A DNA stretch of 17,141 bases from JBNJEM01 sp051745935 (GTDB taxonomy: Bacteria; Planctomycetota; Planctomycetia; Pirellulales; Pirellulaceae), in assembly GCA_051745935.1 (NCBI GenBank), contig JBNJEM010000086.1:1-17141 (forward strand), read 5' to 3'. Under the pieces are notes generated by a model that saw nothing but the letters and a program-made list of their open reading frames with translations, ran no database searches and was not told the DNA's origin. This document shows positions 1 through 7,784 of this stretch, in pieces. Each line of letters begins with the position of its first letter. Position 1 is the first letter of the stretch. Made by a program: the position numbers and the translations under genes.

Positions 1-214
1 TGTTCACCGTGTCGGCCATCCAGTAGCCGGCGTTGACGTCCTTCAAAGCGCCGGTGGCGAAGATCAGCCCGCCGTCGATGCCGGACTTGCCATCTTGCTG
101 GCCCTCGAACTGAACGCCGAGACCCTTTGGCCCGGGTTTCGGGTTGCCCGTGTCGACGGTGCCAAAGTTGAAGACTTTGATCCAAGGGGTTTTGGAGGCG
201 AGAGCCCGGTTTTG
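1..214 (-). pseudogene. Start-less coding-like fragment downstream of the DUF255 gene, cut by the window edge
   Basis: Read on the minus strand directly after the TAA at 217-215, the frame stays open for about 71 codons to the window edge. It looks coding: third codon positions are mostly G or C, and the translation is glycine- and aspartate-rich with motifs such as TPWIKVFNFGTVDTG and GIDGGLIFATGALKDV. The other two minus frames do not look coding. The complementary plus frame is open but has the weak third-position bias of an antisense shadow. No ATG, GTG or TTG occurs near the beginning of the frame, and no ribosome binding site is visible. It is therefore either the 3' remnant of a gene that lost its 5' end or an in-frame extension of the upstream gene past its stop. 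I do not recognise the family. Confidence 0.35.
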
Positions 215-2245
215 TTACGGGCCGTGAATTTCGTTCTCGATCTGTTCCAATGCTTCTCCCACATCCGTTACGGGTTGCTGGCAGACCTTGTCCCGACACA
301 CATGGATCGTGGTTCCATTTCGAAACCTTCCTTCAAGCGCGGGCAATTGACTTTCATGTTCAGCGCCCAAATAGATCACGTGGGGCAAGTACCGCGTCTC
401 CATTTCCTGGACGACCCTCCTGCACTCCGTCCCGGTAATTGCAACCTCATACGGTCGATGGACCTGGAACAGCAACAATCGCGCCCAATTCGAGAAAAAC
501 GCCGGCTGGCGGAGTACGTCGTCCCGCACGTTGCTCAACATTTGCCGAGCTTTGGCAATATATCCTCCTCCGTGGCAATAGTGGCCCAGCCAGAATAGCC
601 CAAGTGCCATGGCTGAATTCGAGGATGGAATGACGTTATCGCTCACCTCCATTTTGCGAGCAATGAGCGACGTGTCATCTTCCCGCGTGTAATAGAACAT
701 TCCCGTGGTTTCATCATGGAAATGGCCGATGGAATAGTCGGCCAAACCTTTCGCCAAATCCAGCCACTGCTCATCAAACGTCGCCTGGTAGAGGTTAAGG
801 TAGGCATTAGTCAACAACGCGTAATCATCCAGGAACGCATCAACGGAAACACGGCCATGGCGACAATTTCGCTTCAAACTGAAATCTTCGCCGGTCATCG
901 TCGTTTTCAAGAACTCTGCATTCTTCAAGGCGGCATCCAGAAAACGCGATTCTCCAAAGGCCAGAAAGGCGTCCACGTAACCGCTCAACATCAACCCGTT
1001 CCAAGCCGTCAGGATTTTGTCATCAAGTCCGGGGCGTGGTCTGCCGCTCCGCCGCTCGAACAGTTCGCCCCTGGCCCGATCGATTCTCTCCCGGGCCTCG
1101 GCGTGGTCCAGGCCATACCGTCCGGCGACCTTCGCCAGTGGCTCCCTGATCCGGAGCACATTGTTGCCATGTTCCCAATTACCACGTTCGTTCACATCGT
1201 AATACTCGCTGAACAAATCAGCGTCTCGCCCTAGAACCGCTCCGATCTCGTCATCGGTCCACACATAGAATCGCCCCTCTTCGCCTTCGCTGTCGGCATC
1301 CAGCGAGGAATAGAACCCGCCGCTCTCATCGGTTAGCTCCCGCTCAACAAAATCCACTGTCTCAAACACGACTTCCTTGTATCGGGAAGCTTTGGTGCAT
1401 TGATAAGCCTGGCTATACAAGCTGACCAATTGGCCATTGTCATATAGCATTTTTTCGAAATGGGGGACATGCCACTGTTCATCGGTCGAGTAGCGTGCGA
1501 AACCACCACCGACATGGTCATAAATCCCGCCGGCCGCCATCGCGTCCAAGGTTTTGATTACGGCGTGCTTCGCCTCCGTGTTGCCCGTCAGCCTGGCGAA
1601 AGCCAACAAACACTTCCAATTGTCGGGCATTGGGAATTTTGGCGCCCCTTTCGTCCCACCTCTCTCGAAGTCGATCTGACCGCGGAAGCGCCCCCACATG
1701 GAATCAAGATCACACGGGCGATAACCGGCATCTTCTTCGCGTTTGGGAATCTCATCAATGCGCCCAACGCCGTCTGTTATTCGATCCGCTTGGTCCTCGA
1801 GCTTATCCCGTTCATCCCGGTATTTTCTCGCGAAAAATTCCAGAAATTGCACCCACTGCCGTTTTGGAAAATAGGTGCCGGCATAGATCGGTTTTCCGTT
1901 CGGCAGCGCCACCACGTTCAACGGCCACCCGCCATGCCCGGTCACGAGTTGGGCAACCGTCATATAGATATTGTCAATATCCGGACGTTGCTCGCGATCC
2001 ACCTTGATGGAAACAAAATTTCGGTTCATCAGGGCGGCCACTTGATCGTCTTCAAAGCTTTCATGCTCCATCACGTGGCACCAGTGACAGGCCGCGTATC
2101 CAATGCTGATGATCAACAATTTGTCCTCGACGCGAGCTTTCTCCAGGGCCGTGTCTCCCCAAGGATACCAATTAACGGGATTGTCTTTATGTTGGAGCAG
2201 ATAGGGACTGTCCGAATTCGCCAACTGATTGCTACTATGTTTCAT
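215..2245 (-). CDS. DUF255 thioredoxin domain-containing protein (YyaL/SPATA20 family)
   Basis: A 676-residue cytoplasmic protein with no signal peptide, of normal length for the family. Residues 1 to about 160 form the thioredoxin-like DUF255 domain, with CHWCHV at 53-58, KVDREQRPDID at 81-91 and GGWPLNV at 105-111, all family hallmarks. The remainder matches the alpha/alpha-barrel half seen in these proteins, with motifs GGIYDHVGGGFARYS, HFEKMLYDNGQL and DKILTAWNGLM. The tail contains CRDKVCQQPV. The family's biochemical role is poorly defined: it combines a redox-active CxxC fold with a glycosidase-like barrel, and eukaryotic SPATA20 is the best-known relative. The ATG start is supported by GAGG about 5 nt upstream. 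A sigma70-like promoter lies about 170 bp upstream. The long plus-strand frames inside this gene are antisense shadows. Confidence 0.95.
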   Translation of the reverse strand: MKHSSNQLANSDSPYLLQHKDNPVNWYPWGDTALEKARVEDKLLIISIGYAACHWCHVMEHESFEDDQVAALMNRNFVSIKVDREQRPDIDNIYMTVAQLVTGHGGWPLNVVALPNGKPIYAGTYFPKRQWVQFLEFFARKYRDERDKLEDQADRITDGVGRIDEIPKREEDAGYRPCDLDSMWGRFRGQIDFERGGTKGAPKFPMPDNWKCLLAFARLTGNTEAKHAVIKTLDAMAAGGIYDHVGGGFARYSTDEQWHVPHFEKMLYDNGQLVSLYSQAYQCTKASRYKEVVFETVDFVERELTDESGGFYSSLDADSEGEEGRFYVWTDDEIGAVLGRDADLFSEYYDVNERGNWEHGNNVLRIREPLAKVAGRYGLDHAEARERIDRARGELFERRSGRPRPGLDDKILTAWNGLMLSGYVDAFLAFGESRFLDAALKNAEFLKTTMTGEDFSLKRNCRHGRVSVDAFLDDYALLTNAYLNLYQATFDEQWLDLAKGLADYSIGHFHDETTGMFYYTREDDTSLIARKMEVSDNVIPSSNSAMALGLFWLGHYCHGGGYIAKARQMLSNVRDDVLRQPAFFSNWARLLLFQVHRPYEVAITGTECRRVVQEMETRYLPHVIYLGAEHESQLPALEGRFRNGTTIHVCRDKVCQQPVTDVGEALEQIENEIHGP

Positions 2246-2541
2246 GGCAACCTCACTTTAGAGCCAGTGGGAAAACGGCGTTTCCGTGTCCGCCACTCTG
2301 TCCTCCACGGCATTTTCAGAACTCTTGCACGGCCCGCAACCAAACCCGGGTTCCGCGTCCAAAATCTCTTGGATGGCGGGAAACGTGCAGGGTTCGTCAT
2401 GGCTTCTTTGTTGAGTGAATTATTCGCGGTCCCCTTCATCATGACAACGGACGACCTACTCCCCCGCCGCGCGGGGTCGACATGAACGTTCCATGGACGG
2501 TTTACGGACTTCAGGTGGCCAAAGTGGCACAAAAAAACGGG
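2246..2541. other. Intergenic leader of the DUF255 gene
   Basis: Between the DUF255 start and the outer inverted arm around repeat A, I see no convincing gene. A plus-strand frame runs through to 2485 and minus-strand frames are open, but none has a good ribosome binding site or recognisable protein. The stretch contains the promoter candidate at 2419-2447 and a short GC-rich hairpin (cccgccgcgcgggg) near 2463-2476. Confidence 0.5.
2419..2447 (-). promoter_or_regulatory. Sigma70-like promoter candidate for the DUF255 gene
   Basis: On the minus strand, TTGTCA (2447-2442) is followed after exactly 17 bp by AATAAT (2424-2419). Each hexamer matches the consensus at five of six positions. Transcription would start near 2412, leaving a leader of about 165 nt before the ATG at 2245. 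This is a pattern match only; planctomycete promoters are not always close to the E. coli consensus. Confidence 0.4.
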
Positions 2542-2794
2542 TCTTCCGTTTCTAGGTGCAGGCCGCAGTAGTGTAGTAGGCCCAGGCCAAGTACCGTTCC
2601 TGAAAACGTAGCCGTTCACGGGTGCCGCTACACGGCCTGGATACGGGAGCCCGCATGGATGCCACGGGCTTGTCCCGTGGTGGTTCACGCTCGCCGCTAC
2701 ACACCGGCCAGACACACCACTCCTGCCCGTCGGTAGCGTGGAACGTAACGGACCACGGGACAAGCCCGTGGCATTTGCACCTAGAAACGGAAGA
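2542..2794. repeat. Repeat copy A: truncated MITE-like element inside 19-bp inverted arms
   Basis: The body (about 2608-2790) shares long stretches with copy C and with the reverse complement of copy B. It opens with gtagccgttcacggg (2608-2622). It carries hairpin ccacgggcttgtcccgtgg (2662-2680) and its mirror image ccacgggacaagcccgtgg (2753-2771). It lacks the last roughly 70 bp present in B and C, so it is truncated at the right. Unlike the others, it lies between perfect 19-bp inverted arms: tcttccgtttctaggtgca at 2542-2560 and its complement at 2776-2794. The element sits in the divergent gap between the DUF255 and NHL genes. Several short open frames inside it are repeat-derived, not genes. 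Confidence 0.8.
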
Positions 2795-2860
2795 GCTAAA
2801 AAAACAGTGGCGGGCATTCCACGTGGCCATATTCCGCCATATGAGGAGGCTCCAGCCTGC

Positions 2861-2890
2861 TTGACTTGGGTGCGCGCACAGAGGTATCGT
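2861..2890 (+). promoter_or_regulatory. Weak sigma70-like promoter candidate for the NHL gene
   Basis: TTGACT (2861-2866) and TATCGT (2885-2890) are separated by 18 bp, about 110 bp upstream of the ATG at 3002. The -35 box is good (five of six) and the -10 box poor (four of six). No gene-like frame was found in 2795-3001. Confidence 0.25.
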
Positions 2891-3001
2891 GGGGGGTGCG
2901 TGGTCTGGCTCGGTTGCCCCGTGGCTTGATCCGTCGCTGAGTATTGGAACCAGTGTTGGAACTTTGATCGCTATCCACGAACTTTGGCCGGGAGGTGAAT
3001 T

Positions 3002-4078
3002 ATGCCCACCAGTAGATTGCACGCTCAGACGATGCCGGGTGTTTTTCGAGTTGCCTTGATGTGGCTTGCTTTGGCGTTTATCGCGCACGTGCTTCATTTC
3101 GTGCCCGCCATCGAATTGGCGGCCGCGGCGGATGAGGAGCCGGTTTACGAACCGATCACCCTATCAACTTGGTACAAGGTTGATCCCACGTGGCCACGGC
3201 GGCCTGAACATTGTCACTGGGACCACGTCCCCGGCGTGGCTGTCGACGACAAAGACCAGGTTTGGGTTTTCACTCGCGGAACACCTCCCGTGCAGGTTTA
3301 CGATAGTGACGGAAACTTTGTCCGTGCTTGGGGCACCGATCTTGTCGGCACCAAGGAGGGACGGAAGACGTCGCATCAGATAAAGATTGACCACGAAGGC
3401 ATGATCTGGCTGGCCGACACGGGCAAGCACGTGGTGATGCGTTTGACCCCCGAGGGGGAACTACTCCAAACACTGGGCACGCCGAATACCCCCGGCAACG
3501 ACGCGTCGCATTTCAACATGCCAACCGACATGGCGATCCGGCCCGACGGCCATGTTTTCGTCTCCGACGGCTACGTCAACAGCCGGGTCGTTCATTTTGA
3601 TGAAAAGGGGAATTTCGTGGACGCCTGGGGGAGCCGCGGCACCGATCCGGGCGAATTCAGCTTGGTTCACGCGATCGCGCTCGATTCGCAAGGAAACGTG
3701 TACGTGGCCGATCGGAACAACGCCCGAGTTCAAGTTTTCAATTCAAAGGGTAAGTTTCTGGACCAGTGGCAAAACATCCTTGTTCCATGGGGATTTTGCA
3801 TGACGGAAGAGGATGAACTCTGGGTCTGCGGCTGCTCACCGATGCCGTGGGAAGATCCCGAAGTTCCCTTGAGTTGCCCGCCAAAGGACCAGGTCTTCAT
3901 GCGGTTCAATTCATCGGGCAAGCTGTTGCAACTTTGGACAATTCCCAAAGGAAAAGACGAAGAAGAAAAGCCTGGTGAGCTGAATTGGGTCCATGGCATC
4001 GCGTTGGACTCGAACGGAAACATCTACGCCACCGACATCATCGGACAACGCGTGCAGAAGTTCGTCAAGCAGAATTGA
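3002..4078 (+). CDS. Exported NHL-repeat beta-propeller protein (peptidylglycine lyase-like)
   Basis: A 358-residue protein. A hydrophobic segment at about 15-42 is a signal peptide or membrane anchor, followed by the mature region from about residue 45. Repeated NHL blades follow, for example HVPGVAVDDKDQVWVF (75-90), MPTDMAIRPDGHVFVSDGY (173-191), HAIALDSQGNVYVADRNNAR (223-242) and HGIALDSNGNIYATDIIGQR (331-350). The NSRVVHFDEKGNFV stretch and the blade-initial histidines (H75, H223, H331) resemble the propeller of peptidyl-alpha-hydroxyglycine alpha-amidating lyase, where histidines bind zinc. That activity is an inference; many bacterial relatives are uncharacterised. The start is supported by GGAGGT a few bases before the ATG. 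Its nearest neighbours are non-coding repeats, so it is probably transcribed alone. Confidence 0.93.
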   Translation: MPTSRLHAQTMPGVFRVALMWLALAFIAHVLHFVPAIELAAAADEEPVYEPITLSTWYKVDPTWPRRPEHCHWDHVPGVAVDDKDQVWVFTRGTPPVQVYDSDGNFVRAWGTDLVGTKEGRKTSHQIKIDHEGMIWLADTGKHVVMRLTPEGELLQTLGTPNTPGNDASHFNMPTDMAIRPDGHVFVSDGYVNSRVVHFDEKGNFVDAWGSRGTDPGEFSLVHAIALDSQGNVYVADRNNARVQVFNSKGKFLDQWQNILVPWGFCMTEEDELWVCGCSPMPWEDPEVPLSCPPKDQVFMRFNSSGKLLQLWTIPKGKDEEEKPGELNWVHGIALDSNGNIYATDIIGQRVQKFVKQN

Positions 4079-4412
4079 AAGGAGGGCGCGCAACGAGCGG
4101 TCAATACATGATTCCCGTCCGCAGGATGAAAGTGTCGTCGAAGGATCGGTTCACGGGCGCGCGCGTCGTGCTGGAGTTTGCGCCCAAACAGGAAACCGAT
4201 CTCGGCGGAAATTGAGTTGCGACCATTTTCCGGCCATCAACGCGAATGCCTCGACAGTAGCCAAACCCCGAGATCAGGAGGTCGGAGCCTAGCCCGCGAT
4301 CCGCCGGGGGCGGAGGGAGGGCAAGGACTACGAGCCTCTTGTTCGCGCGCCAACGGCCCGCGATAATCTCCGGGGCCCCCGCGTTAATCTCCGGGGCCAA
4401 GGAACAAAAACG
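4079..4412. other. Intergenic stretch after the NHL gene; no supported gene
   Basis: A 35-codon frame (4108-4215) exists, but it lacks a well-placed ribosome binding site. A minus-strand frame covering 4101-4505 runs into repeat B and looks like noise. The only clear structure is the 21-bp tandem duplication at 4357-4398. No stem followed by a T-run marks a terminator for the NHL gene. Confidence 0.5.
4357..4398. repeat. 21-bp tandem duplication
   Basis: Two adjacent 21-nt units (4357-4377 and 4378-4398) differ at one base: cccgcg, then a or t, then taatctccggggcc. They lie immediately left of repeat B. Function unknown; probably a replication-slippage product. Confidence 0.8.
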
Positions 4413-4665
4413 GTAACCGTTCACGGGCAAGAGGCCGATATTCGCGGACGTTCGCGCTTCCGTTGCACATCTTGAAAGAAACGCTTTGCCGGGTGCGAAT
4501 GCCACGGGCTTGTCCCGTGGTCCGTTACGTTACACGCTACCGACGGCCAGAAGTAGTGTTTCTGATCAGTTTGTAGCGGCGAACGTGAACCACCACGGGA
4601 CAAGCCCGTGCCATCCATGGGGGCTGGTGGGTCCAGCCCGTGTAGCGGCACCCGTGAACGGCTAC
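4413..4665 (-). repeat. Repeat copy B: full-length 253-bp MITE-like element
   Basis: This is the clearest full copy, inverted relative to A and C. Its ends are terminal inverted repeats: gtaaccgttcacggg at 4413-4427 and cccgtgaacggctac at 4651-4665, matching at 14 of 15 positions. Inside are hairpin ccacgggcttgtcccgtgg (4502-4520) and a second unit, ccacgggacaagcccgtg, from 4592. The two units are also complementary to each other. It encodes no plausible protein. It lies between the NHL gene and cysK. The short direct match aaaacg on both flanks is too weak to call a target-site duplication. Confidence 0.85.
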
Positions 4666-4907
4666 CCAAAACGGAATAGAGAGGCCCCATGGCAATTGTC
4701 GAGTTTTATCGCGTCAACCGCCGGACATGCGTCTGGATCAAGTACCGAAGTTATGCAATACTGGGGCGAAGAGCCGCCACTATGATGGTCTAAACCGGGG
4801 AGCGGTAGTCCGCCGAACGTCCTTCCACTCAGCATCGCGCGGGGTTTTGCCGTGGTATGATGGGCGCCGGTCGCGGACTCCGATGGCAATTTAGAAAGGA
4901 ATGAACC
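4666..4907. other. Upstream region of cysK
   Basis: Contains a 34-codon frame (4689-4793, preceded by GAGG) that I do not accept as a gene without homology. A TATGAT at 4856-4861 could be a -10 box but has no acceptable -35 at the right distance. AAAGGA at 4895-4900 is the cysK ribosome binding site. No riboswitch-like fold was recognised. Confidence 0.4.
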
Positions 4908-5852
4908 GTGAGTTACTTTGAAGACAATTCACTGTCGATCGGCAACACGCCGCTCGTTAAGTTGAATCGCGTGGCTGGTACTCAGGCAACAGTGCTGGCG
5001 AAGATCGAGGGACGCAATCCGGCTTATTCAGTGAAATGTCGTATTGGTGCCTCCATGGTGTGGGATGCCGAGCAGAGGGGCTTGTTAAAGCCTGGGGGGG
5101 AAATTGTCGAGCCGACCAGCGGCAATACGGGGATTGCCTTGGCGTACGTCGCGGCTGCCCGGGGCTACAGGTTGACGCTCACGATGCCGGAATCGATGAG
5201 TATGGAACGCCGGAAAATCTTGCAGGCGTTCGGTGCCACGCTGGAGTTGACGCCTGGTGAAAAAGGCATGACGGGGGCCATCAACAAGGCGGAAGAGATC
5301 GCTGCTGAAGCGCCGGATCGATACTTCATGCCTCAGCAGTTCGAGAATCCGGCGAACCCGGCCATTCATGAACGGACCACGGGGCCGGAAATCTGGAACC
5401 AGGCGGACGGAAACGTGGACGTTTTCGTCTCTGGAGTAGGCACGGGCGGCACCATTACCGGGGTTTCCCGGTTTTTGAAGCAGGCACAAGGGCAGCAAGT
5501 CGTGTCCGTTGCCGTTGAACCCCACGACAGTCCCGTCATCAGTCAGAAGTTGAACGGAGAGGACCTGAAGCCCGGGCCGCATAAGATTCAAGGGATCGGC
5601 GCGGGGTTCATCCCCGGCACGCTGGACCTGTCGCTGGTTGACCTGGTCGAGCAGGTCAGCAACGAGGAAGCGATGGACTATGCGCGACGATTGGCGCGAG
5701 AAGAAGGGTTGCTCTCCGGGATCTCCTGTGGCGCGGCCACCGCGGTCGCCGCCCGGATCGCTGCCCAGCCCGAGTTCAAAGGCAAAACAATCGTCGTGGT
5801 CCTTCCGGATTCAGGGGAACGTTATCTGTCCACGCCACTCTTCGACGCCTGA
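4908..5852 (+). CDS. cysK: Cysteine synthase A (O-acetylserine sulfhydrylase)
   Basis: A 314-residue cytoplasmic PLP enzyme of fold type II, the usual length for CysK. It makes L-cysteine from O-acetylserine and sulfide. Visible motifs are NPAYSVKCRIG with PLP lysine K43, the substrate loop PTSGNTG (69-75), the phosphate-binding loop GTGGT (178-182), SGISCGA (270-276) and DSGERYLST (301-309). Nothing essential is missing. The start is GTG at 4908, with AAAGGA 7 nt upstream. An ATG at 4901 lies in a different frame and stops after six sense codons, so it is not the start. No sulfur-assimilation neighbours are present, so the gene appears to be standalone. Confidence 0.97.
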   Translation: MSYFEDNSLSIGNTPLVKLNRVAGTQATVLAKIEGRNPAYSVKCRIGASMVWDAEQRGLLKPGGEIVEPTSGNTGIALAYVAAARGYRLTLTMPESMSMERRKILQAFGATLELTPGEKGMTGAINKAEEIAAEAPDRYFMPQQFENPANPAIHERTTGPEIWNQADGNVDVFVSGVGTGGTITGVSRFLKQAQGQQVVSVAVEPHDSPVISQKLNGEDLKPGPHKIQGIGAGFIPGTLDLSLVDLVEQVSNEEAMDYARRLAREEGLLSGISCGAATAVAARIAAQPEFKGKTIVVVLPDSGERYLSTPLFDA

Positions 5853-5935
5853 TTCAATGCGGGGAAACCAACCAGCACCCCATCACGAACATCAGAAAGT
5901 CGCCGGGGCTCGCGCTGATCGGCTCGACTGAAGTG

Positions 5936-5947
5936 TCGCGATCGCGA
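5936..5947. repeat. 12-bp perfect palindrome
   Basis: TCGCGATCGCGA reads the same on both strands. It lies in the 222-bp gap between the convergent ends of cysK and the RGL11-like gene, where no other feature is visible. It could be a protein-binding site or chance in GC-rich DNA. There is no adjacent T-run, so it is not a classical terminator. Confidence 0.4.
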
Positions 5948-6074
5948 GCATGCCCCCCCGCCGACCCCGCGCCAGTGGGGCAGTATGAAGATGGCAGTGT
6001 ACAGTTACCAACGAGGCCAAGGTCCGCGCAGCCGTTTGGTGGACGATCAAGCCACGGCTCGATCTCACTGCGCT

Positions 6075-7784
6075 TCAGTCCATTAAACGTGGATTGTACT
6101 GCCGCGGTCCGTGGTGGTATTCCGGACGGATCGATTTGTCCAGCGGCTTCGAGGTATGGATGTAAACGTGAGTGGCGGTCGGATCCCAAACAATTAGTTC
6201 CTCGCGCCGATCGCCGCAAAGATTCGCGGCAATGGCATGGTAGAACCCCATTCGATGAACTTCGTTTCCGCCAGGTGGGGGCAGGCCAGGAAGCGGCGCT
6301 CCTTGCGCCTCGTCCATGTCCCACAACCAGCCTCCATTGTACAGCAGGGCGGGATTGTCTGGTCCGTTCCAGAAGACGGCTTCCATCCCGACGTTGGTGG
6401 GCGAAAACTGCAGTTCGATCGTATCGACGATGTCGTTCTTCTCGCTGCTCACCAAATGGACGGTCGGCTTGTGCCCATGGGCTCGCAAAACCATCTCATT
6501 GCCCTGGTAACCGCCGTGGAAGTCGGCCACGCGAACCTCCTGACCATGCGGCACGCGTTCTTTTCCCAGTGCCAGCACCACCTTTCCATCAGCCGTCATG
6601 ACGTGGCCAAAGCCCGAACAGATCGCTCGCATCTTACCTTGCCAGCGGGCGATGCGGACGGAATCCATGTTTCGGCCGAGTTGCTGTTCCCACAACGGCG
6701 CGCCGTCATCGTCAATCACGAAATAGCCGCCATTTAGTTCGTCGCGGCCATCGCCGTCGATATCTCCGACTGCTGGAATGTAGGCGGGGCAGTGGCCATA
6801 GCGAGTCCAGGGGGTCGTGTACGTCCACAAAACCTCAAAATCCTCATCCAGCGCCACGTATGTATCCCCAAGTTTCATGACCACGTCCCGTGGCCGCGCG
6901 GTGCCTCGGAAATTGCAAATGAGCAGTCTCTGATGGACCCAGTTGGCCCCCACCGGATCCTTGCGACGACGCGCGGTAATCGCCTCGGGAGCCGCTTCAC
7001 GAATGACCCGACCGGTCCGGCCGTCCCGAAGTTGGATGACCACGTCCGCCAGCGATTGCCAGTCGGTATCGAGATTCGGCCGTGGTTTGTGCCACAGGCA
7101 GATCACGTCGTCCGCCCCGTCGTTCGTCCAATCCTTGACCGCAACCGACATGGGCCGGGAAGGATGATTGCCGCCGTTTCCGGCCTGCCACAATCGTTTT
7201 CCTTCCAGATCAAAAGCCCCGAGAAAGGCCGGCTTCATGCCGCCACGATGGGCCCCTTTCGGAGCGCCATGATTGCAGCGATAGACCAAAAAGTCGCAAC
7301 GGCCATCGCCATTGAGATCACCGATCCGCAGGTCGCCTCCAAAAGTATGCCCCTGCCGTTCAATCAAAAAAGGCTCCGGAATCGCCACCTTGCGATACAG
7401 CAAAGCATCCTGCCGGGGAGAAACGTCTTCCTCGCTCTGCGAGCTGCTCGCCACTGCCGACTGACCCCGCGACAGCAGACCCGCGAAACACATCAGCAGG
7501 AAAACAAGCTTGCCCAAATATACCGGTCGCGGATGACTTTCTCCGCCGCGAGTCCGACCAACGGGAGGATGGCTTGCGCCGGGCAGCTTTCCACCCGGAA
7601 AAATCCAACCGCCTGAAAAATATATACCGGTCGCGGATGACTTTCTCCGCCGCGAGTCCGACCAACGGGAGGACGGCTTGCGTCGGGCAGCTTTCCATCC
7701 GGAAAAAATCAACCGCCTGAAATATGGCTTGGTACCCCGAGGGGAACATGTTTGACGCCAACGGCTTGAAATTCGTCTCTTCAT
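6075..7784 (-). CDS. Exported FG-GAP/VCBS beta-propeller, rhamnogalacturonan lyase 11-like
   Basis: A 569-residue frame. Calcium-binding FG-GAP-type motifs are GDLNGDGRCDFLVYR (155-169), DWTNDGADDVICLW (218-231) and GDIDGDGRDEL (340-350). The C-terminal block GDRREELIVWDPTATHVYIH and GPRQYNPRLMD resembles the end of family 11 rhamnogalacturonan lyases (YesW type), so a polysaccharide-related exported function is plausible; lyase activity is not shown. The start is uncertain. ATG at 7784 has a strong GGGAGG 6 nt upstream, but the hydrophobic signal core (KLVFLLMCFAGLL) lies at about 92-104, after a 104-nt tandem repeat. Alternatives are TTG at 7517 (an ideal signal peptide but no close ribosome binding site) and ATG at 7493. 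If 7784 is used, the first 90 residues are partly repeat-derived, arginine- and serine-rich, and unlike the rest. Confidence 0.85.
   Translation of the reverse strand: MKRRISSRWRQTCSPRGTKPYFRRLIFSGWKAARRKPSSRWSDSRRRKSSATGIYFSGGWIFPGGKLPGASHPPVGRTRGGESHPRPVYLGKLVFLLMCFAGLLSRGQSAVASSSQSEEDVSPRQDALLYRKVAIPEPFLIERQGHTFGGDLRIGDLNGDGRCDFLVYRCNHGAPKGAHRGGMKPAFLGAFDLEGKRLWQAGNGGNHPSRPMSVAVKDWTNDGADDVICLWHKPRPNLDTDWQSLADVVIQLRDGRTGRVIREAAPEAITARRRKDPVGANWVHQRLLICNFRGTARPRDVVMKLGDTYVALDEDFEVLWTYTTPWTRYGHCPAYIPAVGDIDGDGRDELNGGYFVIDDDGAPLWEQQLGRNMDSVRIARWQGKMRAICSGFGHVMTADGKVVLALGKERVPHGQEVRVADFHGGYQGNEMVLRAHGHKPTVHLVSSEKNDIVDTIELQFSPTNVGMEAVFWNGPDNPALLYNGGWLWDMDEAQGAPLPGLPPPGGNEVHRMGFYHAIAANLCGDRREELIVWDPTATHVYIHTSKPLDKSIRPEYHHGPRQYNPRLMD
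7518..7725. repeat. 104-nt tandem repeat (two units) at the 5' end of the RGL11-like gene
   Basis: Unit 1 starts at 7518 and unit 2 at 7622, both opening with atataccggtcgcggatgac and ending near aaccgcctgaaa. They differ at only a handful of positions. Since 104 is not a multiple of three, the RGL11-like frame reads the units in two different frames, once giving FSGWKAARRKPSSRWSDS and once FPGGKLPGASHPPVGRT. This argues that the repeat was not shaped by selection on the protein. Confidence 0.9.

Noticed and set aside
1460..2485. 341-codon plus-strand frame opposite the DUF255 gene
   Set aside because: Antisense shadow: the minus strand encodes a clear DUF255 protein over the same bases, and the start has no ribosome binding site.
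4108..4215. 35-residue frame after the NHL gene, beginning MIPVRRMKVS
   Set aside because: The nearest GGAGG is over 20 nt away and nothing else supports translation.
4689..4793. 34-residue frame with GAGG upstream, beginning MAIVEFYRVN
   Set aside because: Short, no homology that I recognise, and next to a repeat. It could be a small gene or a remnant, but the sequence alone does not support it.
7518..7725. Possible CRISPR or phase-variable repeat
   Set aside because: Only two directly adjoining units without spacers; the unit is far too long for CRISPR, and two copies give no evidence of phase variation.
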